Below are positions 60,440-64,000 of a stretch of DNA of 64,000 nucleotides, in pieces. The translations under genes and the position numbers were made by a program. The stretch is from Coriobacteriaceae bacterium (GTDB lineage Bacteria > Actinomycetota > Coriobacteriia > Coriobacteriales > Coriobacteriaceae), in NCBI GenBank assembly GCA_030525945.1, contig JAUNDT010000006.1, forward strand, positions 1 to 64,000. Direction: 5' to 3'. Within the stretch, counting starts at the first letter, position 1. The number at the start of each line of letters is the position of its first letter. Below the pieces are notes generated by a model that saw only the letters and a list, made by a program, of their open reading frames with translations, made no database searches and had not been told where the DNA came from.

Positions 60440-61758
60440 CTCTGTACCTCCTCTCGATCCAATGCACCGGAATGCACCGCCCGCTCAATGAACGCAGGTT
60501 CGCGCACGAGCGTCCACGAGTGCTCCGCCTCATCGAAGGACACGTATTCCTGCAGCTCAACCCCGCCTCCCGACGCGCGCGACACACCTGTGTACGACGA
60601 CACGTACCTGCTTCCCGAAGCGGTTCTCATAGACATCACCACGCCATCGAGCGCCATGGCGATCTGCTCCTCAATCAACTCGCTCGACAAATCAACGCCG
60701 TACCGGGCCAGCAGCGTCAGGCGCACAATGGCCTCGGGCGCGCTGCCGGCATGGAGCGTGGTGAGCGAGCCGTCGTGCCCGGTATTCATCGCCTCGAGCA
60801 TGTCGATCGCCTCACGGTTGCGCACCTCGCCCACCACGATTCGGTCTGGCCTCATACGCAGCGCATTCACCAGCAAGTCATGGATGGATACCTCGCCTTC
60901 TCCCTCAATCGATGCATCGCGCGCCTCGAGGCGCACCACATGCGGGTGGCTGGAGAACTTGAGCTCCGCGGAATCCTCGATGGTGACGATGCGCTCCTCC
61001 TGCGGAATCTCACACGAAAGCGCGTTGAGCAGGGTCGTTTTCCCCGATCCCGTGCCCCCGGCAACCGCCAGGTCCTCCCTCAGGCGCACGGCAAACGACA
61101 GCAGCTGGGCATACCAATCTGGAAGCGAACCCAAGGACACCAAATGCTCGAGCGTGCTGATACGGTCGGAGAACTTGCGAATCGTCACCAACGGGCCGTC
61201 GATGGAAACGGGCGGGATCACCGCGTTCACGCGAAAGCCGTTAGGTAGGCGCGCATTCACCATAGGGCTCCGCTCATCCACGCGCCTGCCCAAAGGCGAG
61301 ATAATGCGGTCGATAAGGATGCGGATTTGCTCGTCGGTTTCAAAGAGCCTCCCCAGCGGACGAAGCATGCCATCGCGCTCGATAAACGTGCTGTCGCGCC
61401 CGTTGACCATGACTTCCGTTATGGAATCGTCCTCGAGCAGCGGTTGCAGCGGCCCTAACCCCACCACGTCATTCAGCACATCGCGTATCACCCGCTCGCG
61501 CTCCTGGTCTGCCAGGTCCACAGACCCGTTCGCGTTCAGCACGGCCTCGAGCGCGGGCCGCAGCTCGCGGCGCGCCCGGGCGCCATCGCCCATGCGCGCC
61601 ATACGCGCCACTTCGTCAAAGCCCACGCGCTCCATCACAGCGCGCTTGGCATCCCCTCTTAGGGCACGCAGGCGCCCATCGGACAGCCACGCGTACACGC
61701 TCGAGTCGTCGTCATCCTCCTGGCTGGAAACCTGCTCCACTCGTTCATACAAGCTCAT
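60415..61758 (-). CDS. tadA: Tad pilus secretion ATPase TadA/CpaF
   Basis: 447 residues. An N-terminal helical domain, then a VirB11/CpaF-type ATPase with Walker A GGTGSGKTT (234-242), the Asp box TIEDSAEL, Walker B PDRIVVGEVRNREA and the His box TGHDGSLTTLHAGS. It powers pilin polymerisation at the inner membrane. Its ATG overlaps the tadZ stop. Confidence 0.95.
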   Translation of the reverse strand: MSLYERVEQVSSQEDDDDSSVYAWLSDGRLRALRGDAKRAVMERVGFDEVARMARMGDGARARRELRPALEAVLNANGSVDLADQERERVIRDVLNDVVGLGPLQPLLEDDSITEVMVNGRDSTFIERDGMLRPLGRLFETDEQIRILIDRIISPLGRRVDERSPMVNARLPNGFRVNAVIPPVSIDGPLVTIRKFSDRISTLEHLVSLGSLPDWYAQLLSFAVRLREDLAVAGGTGSGKTTLLNALSCEIPQEERIVTIEDSAELKFSSHPHVVRLEARDASIEGEGEVSIHDLLVNALRMRPDRIVVGEVRNREAIDMLEAMNTGHDGSLTTLHAGSAPEAIVRLTLLARYGVDLSSELIEEQIAMALDGVVMSMRTASGSRYVSSYTGVSRASGGGVELQEYVSFDEAEHSWTLVREPAFIERAVHSGALDREEVQRWRSSCPA

Positions 61759-63353
61759 GAGCCCTCCTCCGATCCTCGATGCCAGGGCAAGCGGAACTTG
61801 GCACGCGACTCGTCCGGCGGCGGAGCAGCCTCCATGAGCCGTGCGTCAAAGCGGCAGCCCAGCTCTTCCAGCACCTTGGCGGTGCACGAGCGAACGCTGC
61901 TGGCAAATGCCCCGTCGCCCGCCATGAGCGCGTCCAGGTGCCCGAACGAAACCATGTTCTGTACGTCGCGCCCACCGTCCGATATGCGCAGCCGTGAGTG
62001 CAGGGATGCCCCCATCTCAAAGCGCATGGCCTCTTCCTCGCCGCAACCGGCGGCGCCGAATCGGTTGAACACGCTTGTCATCCGCGTTGCGGGAACTCCG
62101 AGCCGTGTGGCAAGGGCAACAGCGCGCGTTGCGGATTCCCCAGAGGTCTGTCCACCGCTTCCCACCACGAGGCATCGATCGCAAAGCGCGACCGCAACCG
62201 CGACCGCGTCTCCCCAAAACCCGGACGTATCGGCAAAGATCACGTCGGCTGCCCCGCGCAGCAAACCGATGAGCTGTTCCACGGGCGCTCCGTAAAACTC
62301 CGCGCGCTCCGCGTGAGACAGCGGCCCCCATAAGGTCAGCCCCGGGCCAACGCGCATGGCGGACCCCTCGACATTGCGTTCAACCAGCTCATCGCCCAGC
62401 TCATGACCAACCAGCCTCTCGAGCCCTTTCGGCGCATCGACGCCCAACAGGGACGGCAAGTCGCCGAACATCAAGTCAAGATCGAGCACGGCGGCGCGTA
62501 AGCCCGCACGGGCAGCCGCACTCGCCATTGATGCCACGAGCGTCGTTTTTCCAACGCCGCCACGGCCGGACACCACGGTAATCAAAGGGGCATGCGGCGC
62601 CGTGGCCGCCACCTGCTCAGCGTGCTCCCGAGCGGCGGCCATCGTGACCTCCAGGGAACGGGGCATCGAAGCGCTGGCCCCATGCAACGCCTCTCCCCCT
62701 GAGCCCTCACAGAACGCCGAGGAATCGGCCATACGCAACCCATCCCCCTGGCGACCTGAACAGCACGCCCGTCCGCTTCCGCCATCCAAATCGCTCCGCG
62801 CGTATCCCGCAGCGCCGATCCGGATCTCCCCCGTCTGCGACGGATCCGGGCAGACAGGAGGCGAAATCTCATCGTCTGGTTCATCAAGCGGAGTCCACAG
62901 CTCTTCAATCGGTGTGAGGTCATCGCAGCAAGGCGGAAGCGAATGGTCCACCGCACCGTCGCAAGCGTTTTCCCTATGTGCCTCACAAGCGGTGTCACGA
63001 CCTTCATCGAGGCCGACGCGTTCGCACCCGCCCACTGCGATAACCTCGCTGGCTCCCGCCGCAAGCAGCCATTGCACGCACGACGGATTCGCACCCGTCA
63101 CGCGCACAACGCAAGCGGCGAGCATTGCGGTGCACCCCAGCCTCCCGATTGCCTCGGCAGCAGCTCGAGCGCCCTCATCGCCCACAGCGTCCACCATCAG
63201 GCGCACATCGCCGCCGCCCAACAGCCCGGCAACGCCATCGAGCTCATCAAGCTCGGCCCGTACAACGGCCGCATGCTCACCGCGCATCGCGATTTGGCCG
63301 CGTGCCCACGCGTACGCGCCGTCATTGCAGCAAACCACCCAGCAACCACTCAT
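61755..63353 (-). CDS. tadZ: TadZ/CpaE-like ParA-fold ATPase
   Basis: 532 residues. An N-terminal receiver-like or degenerate domain (1-115), a low-complexity linker (about 120-235) and a MinD/ParA-fold ATPase with deviant Walker A SGRGGVGKTT (262-271) and LDLDLMFGDL. TadZ positions the pilus machine at a cell pole. Its ATG overlaps the cpaB stop. Confidence 0.85.
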   Translation of the reverse strand: MSGCWVVCCNDGAYAWARGQIAMRGEHAAVVRAELDELDGVAGLLGGGDVRLMVDAVGDEGARAAAEAIGRLGCTAMLAACVVRVTGANPSCVQWLLAAGASEVIAVGGCERVGLDEGRDTACEAHRENACDGAVDHSLPPCCDDLTPIEELWTPLDEPDDEISPPVCPDPSQTGEIRIGAAGYARSDLDGGSGRACCSGRQGDGLRMADSSAFCEGSGGEALHGASASMPRSLEVTMAAAREHAEQVAATAPHAPLITVVSGRGGVGKTTLVASMASAAARAGLRAAVLDLDLMFGDLPSLLGVDAPKGLERLVGHELGDELVERNVEGSAMRVGPGLTLWGPLSHAERAEFYGAPVEQLIGLLRGAADVIFADTSGFWGDAVAVAVALCDRCLVVGSGGQTSGESATRAVALATRLGVPATRMTSVFNRFGAAGCGEEEAMRFEMGASLHSRLRISDGGRDVQNMVSFGHLDALMAGDGAFASSVRSCTAKVLEELGCRFDARLMEAAPPPDESRAKFRLPWHRGSEEGS

Positions 63354-64000
63354 GAGCGCTCCTTTTTCGCATTATCCTCGGCAGGCTTTTCCGAGCCTTC
63401 CGCTCCAGCCTTCTTTGCGTCCTTCTTATTGGCAGGTGCATCTTCCTTGCTGTCATCCGCGCGCGGTGCCGACTCATTGGAAACCGCCAGCGTCACCATC
63501 CCGCGTGAAGTGGCGGCGAGCAGCTCGCGCACCGCACTGGGGCGGACGGCTAGCGTGACCCACGTTAAATCCCCGCCGTTCTCAGCCAAGGTGCTGGTGT
63601 CGACCACCTCGGCACTCATGAGCTTGTCGGCAACGCTGTCTTTGGATGCGTACACATCCACCTCCTGGCCGCGCGCCAAAACGCCGCCCACCGCATGCTC
63701 TGCGTCGCTGGCCACGCTGACCGCGACCTTGCCGCGCGGCACCTCCAGCGCACTGTCCGCGCGCTCGAAGTACGCTTCCGAAAGAGGCGTGTGGGCAGGT
63801 ATGTGAGAGGTGGCAACACGGCCTGATACCTGCGACAGGCTCGTCATGGCATCCTCGGGCAGCATGGTCGAAACCCATTCGAGCACCTCGGTGTTTCCCT
63901 CGTCGATCTTCTCGCCCGGTTCAATCGCCCGCCGCGCCACGCACACGCCAACCAAGTCTCCACCGTATCGAGCAGCCGCCTCGCGCTTGGCAGCCTCAGC
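63350..64000 (-). CDS. cpaB: Flp pilus assembly protein CpaB/RcpC, N-terminus beyond the window
   Basis: The open frame continues to base 64000, so the start is missing. The readable 216 residues have an SAF domain (VGVCVARRAIEPGEKI...SQVSGRVATSHIPAHTPLSEAYF) and a C-terminal RcpC-type domain, then a Lys/Ala/Glu-rich tail (last 40 residues). CpaB/RcpC is a periplasmic-side Tad component. It is the first gene of the operon within the window. Confidence 0.88.
   Translation of the reverse strand, partial: AEAAKREAAARYGGDLVGVCVARRAIEPGEKIDEGNTEVLEWVSTMLPEDAMTSLSQVSGRVATSHIPAHTPLSEAYFERADSALEVPRGKVAVSVASDAEHAVGGVLARGQEVDVYASKDSVADKLMSAEVVDTSTLAENGGDLTWVTLAVRPSAVRELLAATSRGMVTLAVSNESAPRADDSKEDAPANKKDAKKAGAEGSEKPAEDNAKKERS

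Overview
The window is a 64 kb piece of a high-GC Gram-positive chromosome. It is most likely a member of the Coriobacteriia (Collinsella/Olsenella-like). I infer this from the strongly GC-biased third codon positions, a GlnR-type regulator next to a short type-I glutamine synthetase, a complete Tad pilus operon with several TadE-like pseudopilins, and the overall gene content. The genus is an inference; no 16S rRNA gene is present. Most genes lie on the minus strand and are tightly packed, with many ATGA or longer overlaps.

Region by region. 0-15 kb holds a tRNA-Thr (cut by the window edge) and housekeeping genes: purine nucleoside phosphorylase, a SurA-like lipid-anchored or membrane chaperone, NAD-type isocitrate dehydrogenase, a beta-hydroxyacid dehydrogenase with a striking His/Cys-rich tail, DegV, the ribosome hibernation factor HPF, an amino-acid-binding lipoprotein, ComF, RicT (PSP1) and DNA polymerase III delta prime, then a YtcJ-like amidohydrolase. 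15-21 kb carries a two-gene McrBC-like module: an AAA+ ATPase with a long coiled coil followed by a DUF2357/PD-(D/E)XK nuclease. It is preceded by a 0.6 kb non-coding region full of divergently oriented repeats. 21.5-23 kb has a 3-hydroxyacyl-CoA dehydrogenase and a YccF membrane protein. 23-31 kb is an accessory island of visibly lower GC: a ParE/Phd toxin-antitoxin pair, truncated DUF3800 and SPFH/virion-core genes, an acidic/basic pair of very small proteins, a MerR regulator with a DUF4230 protein, a 29-residue membrane peptide and a lipoprotein, a GTPase of the DUF697-like type, and an AAA_14/DUF4143 ATPase behind a 60 bp palindrome.

31-54 kb returns to core functions. These are a DUF389 membrane protein and HtrA, a GlnR-like regulator and GlnA (with a phased GAAAC operator candidate), the Feo iron(II) uptake cluster, a thiamine-precursor ABC transporter under a TPP riboswitch, ManA, an orphan response regulator divergent from a D,D-carboxypeptidase, the conserved TatD-RsmA-MetG-RsmI group, and a glycoside hydrolase family 5 homologue that has lost its acid/base glutamate. 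After a tRNA-Phe with a mismatched acceptor stem, 54.3 to 64 kb is one Tad (Flp) pilus operon on the minus strand, entering from beyond the right edge: CpaB, TadZ, TadA, TadB, TadC, Flp, then a series of minor pilins, a TadG-like protein and DUF192.

Several repeat families recur inside the window. A near-perfect ~40 bp palindrome sits at three gene ends and supplies stop codons. A ~230 bp element with two direct and two inverted hairpin units occurs twice with the same geometry, once inside the thiamine operon. The divergent ~90 bp repeats lie upstream of the McrBC-like pair. These repeats and the nuclease/ATPase pair are the most interesting material here.
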